Source: Echinarachnius parma (lineage: Eukaryota; Echinodermata; Echinoidea; Clypeasteroida; Echinarachniidae). From it: DNA of 64,000 nt. The translations under genes were made by a program, and so were the position numbers. The notes beneath the pieces were generated by a model that worked only from the letters and a program-made list of their open reading frames with translations, was not told the origin of the DNA and did no database searches. Shown piece by piece: positions 22,481-50,614 of this stretch. Where the stretch lies: positions 1 to 64,000 of the forward strand of contig JBAMJV010001315.1 of the NCBI GenBank assembly GCA_037951105.1. Direction: 5' to 3'. The number at the start of each line of letters is the position of its first letter. Position 1 is the stretch's first letter.

Positions 22481-25400
22481 TTATGGAATATATTCATCTA
22501 AAAATGTTTGAAATGATCTCAAGCTCGTAGCATTACGAATTGCAATTGGTAATTGGTTATACACTGAAATTCCTCTGTAGAAGAACGTTCTTTTACAACA
22601 GTTTGACCTAGGCTTAGGCAAATTCATAACTTGACTCGAACGTAATTCATAATTGGTACTTCTCAATGAAATATTATCGAGCATATAATTAGGAGTTAAA
22701 TTTTGTAACACTTTATACATCATTATGTACAAGTGTTTCTTATAACGTTTGTCGAGAAAATCCCATACCAGAGTATCATGAACATGTTGTGTAGATATAT
22801 GAGAATACGGATTAATTCTCATTATGATTCGACCCGCTCTATTTTGTAATTTTTGCAATAACAAAAGAGAAGATTTTGAAGCAGATTGCCAAACCAAGTC
22901 TCCATAATCAAAATGAGGAAGTATAACCGATTTATAAATGATATTCAGGTTAGATTCATTTATAGTATAACGTAATCTACCAAGAAAGCTTACAAGTCTA
23001 CCAATTTTCTGACACATATTTTCAATATGCATATCCCACTTCAACTCTCTATCGATGTGAATTCCAAGATATTTTGTGCTTTTAACTTGTTCAATGCATT
23101 TATCTCTAATTTTTATATCAATTTCATTACACTTTGATAACATATATCTTGTTCCAAAAAGCATACAAACAGTTTTAGTGTAATTTATAAACAAATTATT
23201 TGTACGCATCCAATCATCTAACTTTAGCATTTCACTATTAAGAACAGACTGAACCTCTTTAGCATCTCCATGGGAGAAATATATAACAGTATCGTCAGCA
23301 TATAGGTGAACTGAAGATCGCTTGAATATATCAGGTAGATCATTAATGAATATGGTAAACAATAAAGGACCTAAAATTGAGCCCTGTGGCACACCATGAG
23401 ATAAACTTCTTTCATTAGAGGTAGCATTATTTACTACAGTTACTATTCTTCTCTCAGATAAGTAACTCTCGAACCAATTTAAGGCTGTGCCTGTTACACC
23501 AATACTCGATAATTTCTTAAGGAGCAATGCGTGATCAACCATATCAAAAGCTTTACGTAAATCTACAAAAATTGTTCCCGTATACACACCTTTGTCCATT
23601 GCCATTAACCATTCATCGGTTACTTTAACCAAAGCAGTTACAGTAGAATGCTTTGCTCGAAATCCAGACTGCACAGGTACAAGAATATTATATGTCTGAA
23701 GGTGATGTAACAATTGTAATTGTATAACTCGTTCGAGAACTTTTGTAATGCATGGCAATAACGAAATTGGTCTGTAGTTATCCGGGTTCGATTTGTCACC
23801 CTTTTTATGAATTGGTATCACCTTTGCAATTTTCCATGCTCTAGGTACTTTGCCATGCACGATTGATTTATTTATCAAATGCGTTATAGATTTCAGCAAA
23901 ATATCAGCACAAGTTTTGAGAATGAGTATACATATCCCATCAACTCCAACTGACTTTTTATTCTTTAATTTCCGTATTTCAATCATTACATCAGCCTCAG
24001 ATACAACATTAAAATGTAGTATATCATCACATGGTACTGACCTACACACATAGGAAGGTCTATTTGTATCATTCTGATCATTCAACAATTTACTCGCAAC
24101 ACTTGCAAAATGATCATTGAATGTACATGCTTGAATGTAAGAATCATCAGTGATTGGAGTATTCAACCTTGCGTTATTACTATTTGGAAGAAATGATTTA
24201 AGAACTTTCCATGTCTGATTTTTATTTGAACATTCAGACAATTTTTTCTTTGCAATTTTCTGCTTTTCTTTTCTAATAATGGATGTAACACTGTTTCTCA
24301 TTTTTGTATATTTTTTCCATAACTGATTATTCTTCTTATCAATTGCTTTCTTCTTCATTGCATCCCGTTTCTTAATCAAATTAAATATTGTTTCATTCAT
24401 CCATGGAGACATTTTCTTTCGCATGCGTTTGGTTTTGATAGGCATATGTCTATTAATAACCGTTATGATCCTTTCTTCCCATTTCCTAACCGCATCGTTT
24501 AAGTCATCAATTATCTCAATTTCACTCCAGTTAAACCTTCTTAAATCATTACGTAATGCATTCCAGTCAATACCACAAGACTTTCTGAATGTTATGTAAT
24601 TATGGTTTTGAGTAGTCAACTTGGGTGATTTCCATATAAGGTAACTAATATAATGATCACCTAAGCATACTTCAAGAACACCAGATGACTTAACCATATC
24701 TACATCGTTTGTTAATATATGATCAATGAGGGTAGCAGTCTCATTAGTTACTCTAGTACAGTGATCAGTATTTACATAAGATAGACCATATATCTTATTA
24801 AATTGATCATACTTCTTAGTTTGTAATTCAAAGGGTGATTTTAAAATATCAAGGTTAATGTCCCCCATTATGATTGAATGACAATTTAAGCTACTCATAA
24901 ATGTCAATACATTTTCATACGAGTTCAAGACATCTATTCTTGAACTTGGTGGTCTGTACCAATTCAGGAATATGACTGGCTGGGCCTTTTTAATTTCAAT
25001 CATTATGAGAACTGCTTCTAAATCAATCAAAGATATGTGTTCTAAAACCTTGTATTTTACATCATCATGCACATAAATAGCAACTCCCCCGCCGTTCCTG
25101 TTTCTATCCTTGCGTGTGATTGAATACCCTGGTATATTAATTTCATTGTCAGTAATGTTCGTACAAAGTCTAGTTTCATTTAGAGCACAAATATGAATAT
25201 CATTTCCTAACAGCATACATTTTAGTTCATCAAAATTTTTAATCAAACTAACAATATTTAACTGAACACATTTTAAACCTGTGTCAGTCAGCATATCAAA
25301 TTTCACTCCATCGATAAGTCTTTTACATTTTAAAGTTCGATTTGATGCTTTTTCACGTGAGTCAAAAATGTTCTCTTCGTAAAATGGCAATTCTTTGAGT

Positions 25401-25804
25401 AAGCATGCAGGACATTTCCAATCAATGAAATTTTCTGAAATGTTATTATACGACTCAACAGGTACACTTGCACAGTAAATGTGAATCCATCTTTTGCATT
25501 CTGTGCAAAGCAGTCCCTTCTGATTCTTTTTTACAGAGTTATTGCATAAACCGCATGGAAATTGTTTATATCTTATTGACGGTTTATTTTCATTTGTACT
25601 TGCTTGTGAACTGTTCGATGTCTCATTCAGCGGTTTCCCATCGCTCGTCTCACGAACTGGAGATATTTGTGCCATTGCACAGGATCTGTCCTTGATATGC
25701 TGTTTCTGGGGTCCTGGGTGAAATCCAGAACTTGTCTGCCGGCAGCAACATCTGAATAGCGTCTTTGCTGTGCTGAAGCAGTCACCCCGCGTTGCTTGGC
25801 CCAT
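22481..25804 (-). CDS. LINE ORF2: PHD finger + AP-type endonuclease + reverse transcriptase (intact)
   Basis: A 1,107-residue frame numbered from the ATG at 25804. Residues 84-134 form a Cys/His PHD-like finger (CGLC...C..C...H..C...W.CPAC). Residues 178-395 are the nicking endonuclease (LNIVSL, ALNETRL, GGGVAIYV, WYRPPSS, IIMGDINLDI, LGDHY; the usual SDH triad reads GDH). About 600-870 is the reverse transcriptase: NYRPISLLPCITKVLE, GFRAKHSTVTAL, FVDLRKAFDMVDH, GVPQGSILGPLLFTIFIND and the catalytic YADD at 835-838. The likelier start is the ATG at 25675 (MAQISPV), which shortens the overlap with ORF1 to 49 nt. The enzyme nicks DNA and copies the LINE RNA in place in the nucleus. Confidence 0.93.
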   Translation of the reverse strand: MGQATRGDCFSTAKTLFRCCCRQTSSGFHPGPQKQHIKDRSCAMAQISPVRETSDGKPLNETSNSSQASTNENKPSIRYKQFPCGLCNNSVKKNQKGLLCTECKRWIHIYCASVPVESYNNISENFIDWKCPACLLKELPFYEENIFDSREKASNRTLKCKRLIDGVKFDMLTDTGLKCVQLNIVSLIKNFDELKCMLLGNDIHICALNETRLCTNITDNEINIPGYSITRKDRNRNGGGVAIYVHDDVKYKVLEHISLIDLEAVLIMIEIKKAQPVIFLNWYRPPSSRIDVLNSYENVLTFMSSLNCHSIIMGDINLDILKSPFELQTKKYDQFNKIYGLSYVNTDHCTRVTNETATLIDHILTNDVDMVKSSGVLEVCLGDHYISYLIWKSPKLTTQNHNYITFRKSCGIDWNALRNDLRRFNWSEIEIIDDLNDAVRKWEERIITVINRHMPIKTKRMRKKMSPWMNETIFNLIKKRDAMKKKAIDKKNNQLWKKYTKMRNSVTSIIRKEKQKIAKKKLSECSNKNQTWKVLKSFLPNSNNARLNTPITDDSYIQACTFNDHFASVASKLLNDQNDTNRPSYVCRSVPCDDILHFNVVSEADVMIEIRKLKNKKSVGVDGICILILKTCADILLKSITHLINKSIVHGKVPRAWKIAKVIPIHKKGDKSNPDNYRPISLLPCITKVLERVIQLQLLHHLQTYNILVPVQSGFRAKHSTVTALVKVTDEWLMAMDKGVYTGTIFVDLRKAFDMVDHALLLKKLSSIGVTGTALNWFESYLSERRIVTVVNNATSNERSLSHGVPQGSILGPLLFTIFINDLPDIFKRSSVHLYADDTVIYFSHGDAKEVQSVLNSEMLKLDDWMRTNNLFINYTKTVCMLFGTRYMLSKCNEIDIKIRDKCIEQVKSTKYLGIHIDRELKWDMHIENMCQKIGRLVSFLGRLRYTINESNLNIIYKSVILPHFDYGDLVWQSASKSSLLLLQKLQNRAGRIIMRINPYSHISTQHVHDTLVWDFLDKRYKKHLYIMMYKVLQNLTPNYMLDNISLRSTNYELRSSQVMNLPKPRSNCCKRTFFYRGISVYNQLPIAIRNATSLRSFQTFLDEYIP

Positions 25805-26934
25805 TCGTCTTGGCGTCGATTAGTCGATTCGTCGTCCTGCAAACTGCGCTGATACCGTTGATGTCGATTCACGTAGCGGGAAAGATTCCCCGCAAACACC
25901 GACTGCCCGGATCTATTGAGATGAACACCATCATCAGCTAGATGCCGCTCTCCTACGTTGGCATTGTCGATGTACCCCCATCCTCGTTCCTCTGCTGTAG
26001 TCTTCAGGGCTAGGTTGAGGCTATCTACCCTCCTCCGTTCATACTCCGTTTCCCATCTCCGATGGATGACACTCGACAGGCAGGCTCGCCTTCCTTTTGA
26101 CGAAATCGCGTCTCCCAGGGACTCGATCTTCATGCGGACACTTTGGGGACTCTCCACGTTGTTGTTCGTACCAGCGTGAATGATCGCATCACCACCATTC
26201 TTTAGGTCTCCGCACACCGCCGTAGCTGAAAGATGCTCTGCCTTGGCCCCTGGATTCACCAGGCAGCTGACCCTTTTTCTGCGAGACAGCCTTCTCCCAT
26301 CAATGTGCCTCACCATCGAGTCGCCTGCAACAACGGCATCATAAGGCACCTTTGAGCTCTGCTGTGCAACATCTACCCGTCGTCGTTCCCGATACTCCAA
26401 CAGCTGCTCGTCAATCGTCAACTTTGATGTGGTATCTGCCGGTGCCTCTGGTGCTTGCAGCTTCTGCTTATCTTCCAAAACATCAAATTGATTCGATGTT
26501 GGAATGGTAGCCACATATGTCTCTGCTTGTTGTGCTTGTAGTTTCTCGGTGAGCTTTCCCGATAGTTCTTTCGAGATAGTTTCCAAACTCTTCTTGTCAT
26601 CTTTGAGATGTCTAATTTCACTGTTTTGTGACGTAACGTGGTCTGATAAGAAAGAGAGTTGGTTACTAAATGTCTCCTCTAGTTTCCGTAATCTGTTGCT
26701 GACGCACGATACCTCTTGGAGGATCTTTAAGAGGAGATCCTCATTTGTATCATCGCCGTCATTCACCGGTTTGTTCTCTCTCAGTGGCACATCGGCTTTG
26801 TTCTCATCTTCTTCGGCAATCGCTTTTTTCAGTCTCAGTATCAACACTTCTTTCACTCCTTTTTTATCTAGTCCTCTTTTCTGGAGCTCAGCTTTCAATT
26901 GTTTGACCTTGAGATTTTCGATCCCATTAGCCAT
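25627..26934 (-). CDS. LINE ORF1: SAP domain + coiled coil + SGNH/GDSL esterase (intact)
   Basis: A 435-residue ORF1 protein. Residues 7-43 read LKVKQLKAELQKRGL..KGVKEVLILRL, a SAP-type DNA-binding helix-extended-helix. Residues 65-135 are heptad-rich and probably a coiled coil for multimerisation. Residues 198-360 form an SGNH/GDSL-type hydrolase: the nucleophile box VVAGDSMV (Ser206), IIHAGTNN (Asn in block III) and DDGVHLN (Asp335/His338). Esterase-bearing ORF1 proteins are known from CR1-type LINEs and are thought to bind the LINE RNP. SAP plus esterase in one ORF1 is less usual. It precedes and overlaps ORF2 in a different frame. Confidence 0.9.
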   Translation of the reverse strand: MANGIENLKVKQLKAELQKRGLDKKGVKEVLILRLKKAIAEEDENKADVPLRENKPVNDGDDTNEDLLLKILQEVSCVSNRLRKLEETFSNQLSFLSDHVTSQNSEIRHLKDDKKSLETISKELSGKLTEKLQAQQAETYVATIPTSNQFDVLEDKQKLQAPEAPADTTSKLTIDEQLLEYRERRRVDVAQQSSKVPYDAVVAGDSMVRHIDGRRLSRRKRVSCLVNPGAKAEHLSATAVCGDLKNGGDAIIHAGTNNNVESPQSVRMKIESLGDAISSKGRRACLSSVIHRRWETEYERRRVDSLNLALKTTAEERGWGYIDNANVGERHLADDGVHLNRSGQSVFAGNLSRYVNRHQRYQRSLQDDESTNRRQDEWAKQRGVTASAQQRRYSDVAAGRQVLDFTQDPRNSISRTDPVQWHKYLQFVRRAMGNR

Positions 26935-27065
26935 TGTGACGTCATCAGTCAGGGCACCGCGTCGTGATCAAAGAGCGCAGTCTCCAAGGTGAATCCTCAG
27001 TTCCAGGCGCAGAATTAAGAAAAGCGCAGGAGTTGTCAAAGCAAGTCAAAACAGCGCGATATAAG

Positions 27066-27451
27066 AAAAACAAATGTTTTCAATCGAATTTTTCAAAAGA
27101 AAAATTCATTTTTTGATGCAAAACCAATGTTATTCAAAAGAATAATGAGTAGAACAAAATAACACGCTTATAATAAGGTTCCGAGCGTCAATGTCGATCT
27201 TCCCATGCTAATTTCAATCTGTAAGTCCTCCTATAAGTAAGATTAAAAAGCCGATATCAGGAGCCTCGCAAAAACACGTCCACTCTTCACCGCTGTTATA
27301 ACATGTACACACATGTAACTACTTCCGGTTTTGTGCGGCGGCTTCAGCGCCGTGAATGCTGCAGTGTACAGCACGCTGTATCCAGTGGTGTATATCGATG
27401 GACCCCCCCCCCCCCCTCCCCCATACAACTTTTTTGCGCCTAATATATAAT
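27066..27451. other. No recognisable gene; C run
   Basis: May include the extreme 5' end of the LINE. A C run lies at about 27403-27420. Confidence 0.4.
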
Positions 27452-27525
27452 ATTTAGACCAACGAACGTTGAGGGCGTAAACACAAACGTATGTGTTTAC
27501 GCCCTCAACGTTCATTGATTTAGAC
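27452..27525. mobile_element. 58-bp near-perfect palindrome with 8-bp direct repeats
   Basis: The arms AACGTTGAGGGCGTAAACAC and GTGTTTACGCCCTCAACGTT close around AAACGTAT, and ATTTAGAC occurs immediately outside on both sides (27452-27459 and 27518-27525). The direct repeats suggest a real insertion of a minimal foldback rather than a chance hairpin. Confidence 0.75.
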
Positions 27526-27830
27526 TATAAATAATTATTATATAATGTTTCCAAACTACCATGTACAATAAATCGTTGCATGAATATCCATTCATTAATT
27601 TAGCCTTTTGTTTTGAGCTTTGTAAGGCAGGACCTTTCGATGATTGGCCCCTTTCCCTCTCCAAAGCGCATGTCCAACAATTATCATCGTTTTGGGTCAT
27701 ATATTTTCAGAGTTGGCTGTAACATGTTCAACACAGAGCCGCTCTAGGCAATACTTCGTCCAAAGTAATTCTTTATACAACAAACAATGCTTTTGTCTAC
27801 TATGCAATGTCTACTATTTTGTTGGAACAT
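27526..27830. other. No recognisable gene
   Basis: AT-rich spacer before the decayed HTH fragment. The open frame starting at 27644 has no recognisable domain before about 27830. Confidence 0.45.
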
Positions 27831-28331
27831 CGCAGGTTACGGTCTGTAAAATCCTCAGACGTCATCGAGAGGACGGTCAATTAAAGCTACGGGAATCTCT
27901 GGGACCCACAATTGACAGGATAGATTATCGAAAATTGCTTAGCCTGTGCCGAACAAACCGGAAATGCCAAAAAGGAGACTTCGCCGTTTATGAAGAAAAA
28001 ACACTATGGAATCAACCCGTTCCGCCAAACTGTACATCAGAGATCGCTCTAACATGGTCACCGAGCAAGACAAACAACCAATTACCCACCCCATACCATG
28101 TAACCAAGATTTACCGGACAATTCCCTTGACTAGTGGAGCCCAGAAGATTGCCGTCGGTATACCATCTTAATGGTTACAATCCATAACATCCTTGAGACC
28201 TTGACCGAAGAGATGGAAGACAAAGGGTTCGTTGATTTGGCGAGAAGCTCCAATATGTATGCATTCACAAATCGACTTGAGGTTGTGACGGTCCAACGGT
28301 GGTATGGCGCTCGCCGCGTACCCATTATTTG
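27831..28331 (+). pseudogene. Decayed helix-turn-helix (transposase-like) fragment
   Basis: One frame reads VGTSQVTVCKILRRHREDGQ followed by a Pro/Arg-poor linker. It resembles the paired-type HTH of Tc1/mariner transposases and Pax proteins (GVSxxTVxKILxRYxExG). A second open stretch, in another frame from 28137 to the TGA at 28329, includes MVTIHNILETLTEEM, which could be the second HTH. No catalytic residues are visible. This is a tentative match from memory. Confidence 0.3.
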
Positions 28332-28384
28332 ATGACAATTGTAATGTCACGGGATCACGAGTGTCCACGCGGCGATCTTCTATA

Positions 28385-28460
28385 CTCCCTATATATATAT
28401 ATCCAGAGACTTCCGGTAAATCTAGCAATCAGGAGGTCTCTGGTTCGATTCCTAGGTATG
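28385..28460 (+). repeat. tRNA-derived (SINE-like) remnant
   Basis: CTAGCAATCAGGAGG followed by GGTTCGATTCC resembles CTAGCAATACGGAGG and the same B box in the tRNA-like sequence at 52902-52972. The A-box half is degraded. Confidence 0.4.
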
Positions 28461-28569
28461 CATGATTGCTGGAGCCTTGAAGCGTGTGCCCCGAAAGCTT
28501 GTATGAGAAATCTATTGTGGTTTTACGTCGAGTGAATCGTAGTACGCTACACTTGTCAGATTTAAATGA

Positions 28570-29790
28570 CATAGGCCATTTAGACGACCAGTTCTAGTCC
28601 GTTTGGAGAGTTCCACAGTCATCTAATGAGGATGTGGGATTAAAGACCACACAGTCGTCTGCAAACAAGCTCACTCTGCATTTAAGTCCGTCTGGAAGGT
28701 CTTTGACGTACATCAGGAAAAGGAGTGGGCCGAGAACTGTGCCCGGAGGCACCCCAGATAGAACTTCTGCTGTTTTGGATGATGTTCCTTGGATAACAAA
28801 AGTCTGTTGTCTTTTAGTGAGAAATGAGGAAATCCATTGCTGGAGTGATCCGTTAATACCGTATATTGTTTGAGTTTGTGGAGTAATCGGGGATGTGGGA
28901 CTGTGTTGAAAGCCTTAGAAAATTCCTGGATCACTGCATCTACCTGGTTCGTGTGTTCATTTGCCTCCCAGGTTCGATGAACGGTGGTGAGCAATTGAGT
29001 CTCGCAGGATCGTCTGGCCCTAAATCCATGTTGAGCATCGCTTAAGGCCTTGAACTTGTCAATATGATTAATGACATGACTGTATATTACATGTTCAAGG
29101 ACCTTGCAGCAGACAGATGTCAAGGATACAAGCCGGTACCATGCGGCTTCCGTGCGGCTTCTTTTCTGAAATACAGCAGTAATATGTGCACTAGTCCATG
29201 CAGCTAGGAGCTTCCCTGATGAAATAATCTGATTAAATAACCGTGTCAGCACTGGAGCAATTTCCGTTGCACAATTCTTGAGGACACACGGGTGAGTACC
29301 ATCCGGTCCAGGAGCCTTGTGAGGAGAGAGCTGACTGAGAAGCTTCAATATCCCGTCTGCATTAACTATGAGGTCTGGTACATTTGGTAATTTGTTACCA
29401 TTCAACTTGGGTAGACTTGATGAGGGATGGCGTTTCTCTTTAGTGAAGACCGCTTTCGCCTTGTCAAGGGCTGAGGTAACAGGCTGGTTTCTGTTCAAGA
29501 CGGCAGAAATGTCACTCGAGGTACGGCGGCGGTTTTTAATCAATGACCAACAACGCTTTCTGTCATTGCAGAGAGAGTCAAACACAGTTGTGGTGAGATA
29601 CTAATGCTCTGCCTTCCGAAGGCGTTTCTGGACTTGCTTCCTGTGCGAGCGGTAGTGGTCCCATCTTCTGTGGCTATTGGTGGTTTTAGCTCTGTAGGAG
29701 GCCCTCTGCTTTTGCGTGACAGCCACTTTAACGAGTTAGTCATCCAAGGCAAATTGAAACTTGAGCTCTTGGGCGAAGTGGGAATGTATT
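28570..29790 (-). pseudogene. Decayed LINE reverse transcriptase
   Basis: In the main frame (29585-28713) LSPHKAPGPDGTHPCVLKNC, HGFRARRSCETQLL and EFSKAFNTVPH give palm and finger motifs of a LINE reverse transcriptase. The GTVLGPLLFLMYVKDLPDGL and FADDC boxes lie in another frame at about 28740-28620. An upstream piece near 29560-29790 shows the basic linker that precedes the RT domain (SHRRWDHYRSHRKQVQKRL). At least two frameshifts separate these parts. It looks Jockey-like and much older than the LINE at 22-27 kb. Confidence 0.85.
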
Positions 29791-29854
29791 CTTCTGTGGA
29801 GGCACAACTGATTCTGTGCTGTCATGTGACATGGCTTTTTTTTTGTCAACATAC

Positions 29855-30310
29855 GTGCAGTGGCGTAGCGAGGGTCAACGCATTGGGGGGGGGGGCACAA
29901 CTGCGAGGGAGCGGAGCGACCAAGCTCGAGGGCGCGAAGAGCTCGAGGAGGGGGGGGGGGGGGGTGGGGGAGGTGGGTGTCCCCCCTCTAACGGTAGGGA
30001 GCTTTTGAAAATGCTCACTTGAAATAATGCAATCTGGTGTATACCAAAGGGAATTTGATAATACTGAATTAAAGAAATCAGGAATTAAATCATCTCCCTC
30101 ATGTGGGCATTGAGCTCCAATGAAACTAGGCAAGGGCGTCAACAACTTCTTACAAGTGGAGGGGAGACATTGCGAGGAAGCGAAGCGACCGAGAAGGGGA
30201 GGGTGTGGGAGGGGGTGTCCCCCTCCCACAGTAGGGAGCTTTTGTATTTTGGGGCGTGAAATTGTGCGATTTGGTGCACACCTTATTATAAGTATAGAAC
30301 CAAACATATA
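29855..30310. repeat. GTGGCGTAGCG-type repeat, two related pieces with G runs
   Basis: GCAGTGGCGTAGCGAGGGTC at 29858 starts one piece. Both pieces contain GCGAGG-AGC-GAGCGACC-like sequence, a G run, CCCTC and GTAGGGAGCTTTTG (29993 and 30231). The last part (GGGGCGTGAAATTGTGCGATTTGGTGCACACC) is found inverted near 56003-56033, 58011-58042 and 60031-60061. Confidence 0.6.
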
Positions 30311-30591
30311 ATGACAAAGGAAAAGATAATCTCCTCCACTTTCAAATGTGGGGGAACATGATATTTCAATATGATTTGCGTTCAGCGCATATGGACCGAA
30401 TTTACTGAAAGATATATTATTTCAGATTATTTTATTTTCTGTGACGGTGTGCCATAGAGTAATTCGAACGGCCTTTCATGGAAGTGAGCCCTCTACGTGC
30501 TGACGCCATAACTTGGGGGCTTCCATGCATAACAATCCTCCAAACCGAATACGTCTATAGATGAGGGTTTAATCAACTTTGTCTGCTTTGA
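30311..30591. other. No recognisable gene
   Basis: Unique-looking sequence upstream of the TIR element. No exon assigned. Confidence 0.45.
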
Positions 30592-31547
30592 ATAAGCCAG
30601 TTCGTAGTTACAATCTGCGCATGCGCGTATTTACTTCCGGGTATTTTGATATTCCATCGATCGTGAGAATCAAAGGAGCCACACGTGCAATTGAATGCGA
30701 ATTATTTGTTTACGTTTTTAAAATCTGGATCAGGATAAAAATAAGCCCATCGTTTTTGTATTCACCACATCAAAGGTTAATAGCATAATATGTACTATTT
30801 CATAGAACAAGAACCGGTTTGATAGAATGTGTTATTCATGTGTAATGATGATATTTATTGATCAATAATTTCACCGAGCCTTGCTTGGCCTGGCTAGCAC
30901 ACACGTATAGGTGTACATAATAGTGTACATAGCATTGTGCGGAGATTATCGTCTTCCGCTTGCTGCACTATCCAACGCAAAAACAGTTTTTGCCGGCTGA
31001 TTTCTCTCTCCATTTATTAGCAAATGCAAACAAAATTTTATTTATGTGATCCACAATTTATATAAATTGATACTGATTACCGGCTTTCTTGTTTTGAAGA
31101 CCGCGCAACATGTAGAAAGAAATATTATATCCCGTCTGTTTTCCTTGCCGATGGCGTCCTAAAACATAGCGTTCAATTTTGAACGGTACATTGTACGAAT
31201 GGGTGGTATGCTTATCGCCCGCCTTGTAGCATTATTGCGTGTGAATGATTCACCTAGATCATTCACAAAAAAGATGATTACAAGAAAGTTGATATGGAGA
31301 AAAATCGGTAAATTCTTGAATATACTTTACATCAAATGTGTTCTTTATGAGTTTATGCAGCTGCTCGTATAATTTCCACTTTGATTTTATGCATCTAATG
31401 TTTGTTTTATGCTGTCAAACTAAAATTATCCGGTAAAATGACATGATAGCATACACTTTACTGTACGTTGATAGCCCGTTGATGGAATATCGGACTACGC
31501 CCTCTGACGTCACCCAAGCTCCATAGTCTAATTACGAACTGGCTTAT
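30592..31547. mobile_element. 956-bp TIR element abutting the selenoprotein promoter
   Basis: ATAAGCCAGTTCGTAGTTA at the left is mirrored by TAATTACGAACTGGCTTAT at the right, and a second inverted block GATATTCCATC lies about 55 bp inside each end, giving an imperfect terminal repeat of about 68 bp. The right end stops 23 bp before the TATA box at 31570, and the CRE at 31505-31512 is inside it. No transposase and no clear target duplication. Confidence 0.6.
31505..31512 (+). promoter_or_regulatory. Consensus CRE (TGACGTCA) upstream of the selenoprotein W gene
   Basis: A perfect palindromic CREB/ATF site 58 bp upstream of the TATA box and inside the right arm of the TIR element. Position and sequence fit a promoter-proximal element. 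The same octamer also occurs in other repeats of this window (for example 47.8 kb), so occupancy is inferred only. Confidence 0.45.
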
Positions 31548-31569
31548 CGCGCACGGGACTGAACATTTG

Positions 31570-31578
31570 TATATAAAA
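31570..31578 (+). promoter_or_regulatory. TATA box of the selenoprotein W gene
   Basis: TATATAAAAGG is a near-consensus TATA element. A start about 30 bp downstream (around 31600) would leave an 80-nt 5' UTR without an upstream ATG. Confidence 0.7.
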
Positions 31579-31679
31579 GGCGCTTTATTGGAAGGATTCT
31601 TCAAACTGATAAAGGTGTTGCCCGTCAAATTTAGTAGCTGCCTTCGTGAAAGCCTTGCAATTGCAGAAAAGTTGAAATT

Positions 31680-49976
<18,297 letters not shown>

Positions 49977-50614
49977 AGACTGTGACCATCCTGTAAGGAG
50001 AATGGAAGGGCCCACACCACCAGCACTCTATGCAGAATAGACTTGGCCTTTGGAATATTCCACAAACTGATAGGGGGACCTCACACCAACACTAAACACA
50101 CCAATACAACCTTTGACAAAAAATAGAGAAATAAATTAATTAGATTAAATCCCAAGATACAGTTGAGCCTCTTTATAAAGAGCTCTTATAAAACATAAAA
50201 TACATTATCTCCATCAGTATCAACACAAAACTTAAGTTATACACATTTCAGTTGCCCCCATTACAAATTAATATTGTTGATTGACAACTGAACTTTTCTG
50301 TAAATTACATTTTTTTATTAAAAGACAGAGGTGTTTCTGCCAGCAAGGCAAAGAAAAAAGAAATCGTCGACAGCCATCGACTACCTTGTTACTTGTAATA
50401 TTTCCATGCAATAATAAGTGTAAAGCGCTATGACACTTGAGGGAAAGTATATCACAAACTTTGATAGTAATTCTTTATTATAATCCACTTAGCTGACCTT
50501 ATTCAGAATCTGGTGTGTCCATGCTCTTCTAATTTTCACCCCCCCCCCCAAAAAAAAAAGGAAACGACCTTTAACATGTCAAATCTCGCATACCCCCAAG
50601 CCTAACTCACTCCT

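Larger units (their letters stand above)
22120..27065 (-). mobile_element. Near-intact CR1-type LINE retrotransposon (~4.9 kb)
   Basis: Two overlapping long ORFs (26934-25627 and 25804-22481) on the minus strand are followed by about 360 bp of 3' UTR. The element ends in GAAATAAACAAACAAACAAAC, that is, AATAAA merging into an (AAAC)n tail. The domain set (SAP, coiled coil and SGNH esterase in ORF1; PHD finger, AP-type endonuclease and reverse transcriptase in ORF2) fits the CR1 clade. The 5' boundary is uncertain; 27065 is an estimate. No frameshift or stop interrupts either ORF, so this copy is young or under constraint. Confidence 0.88.
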
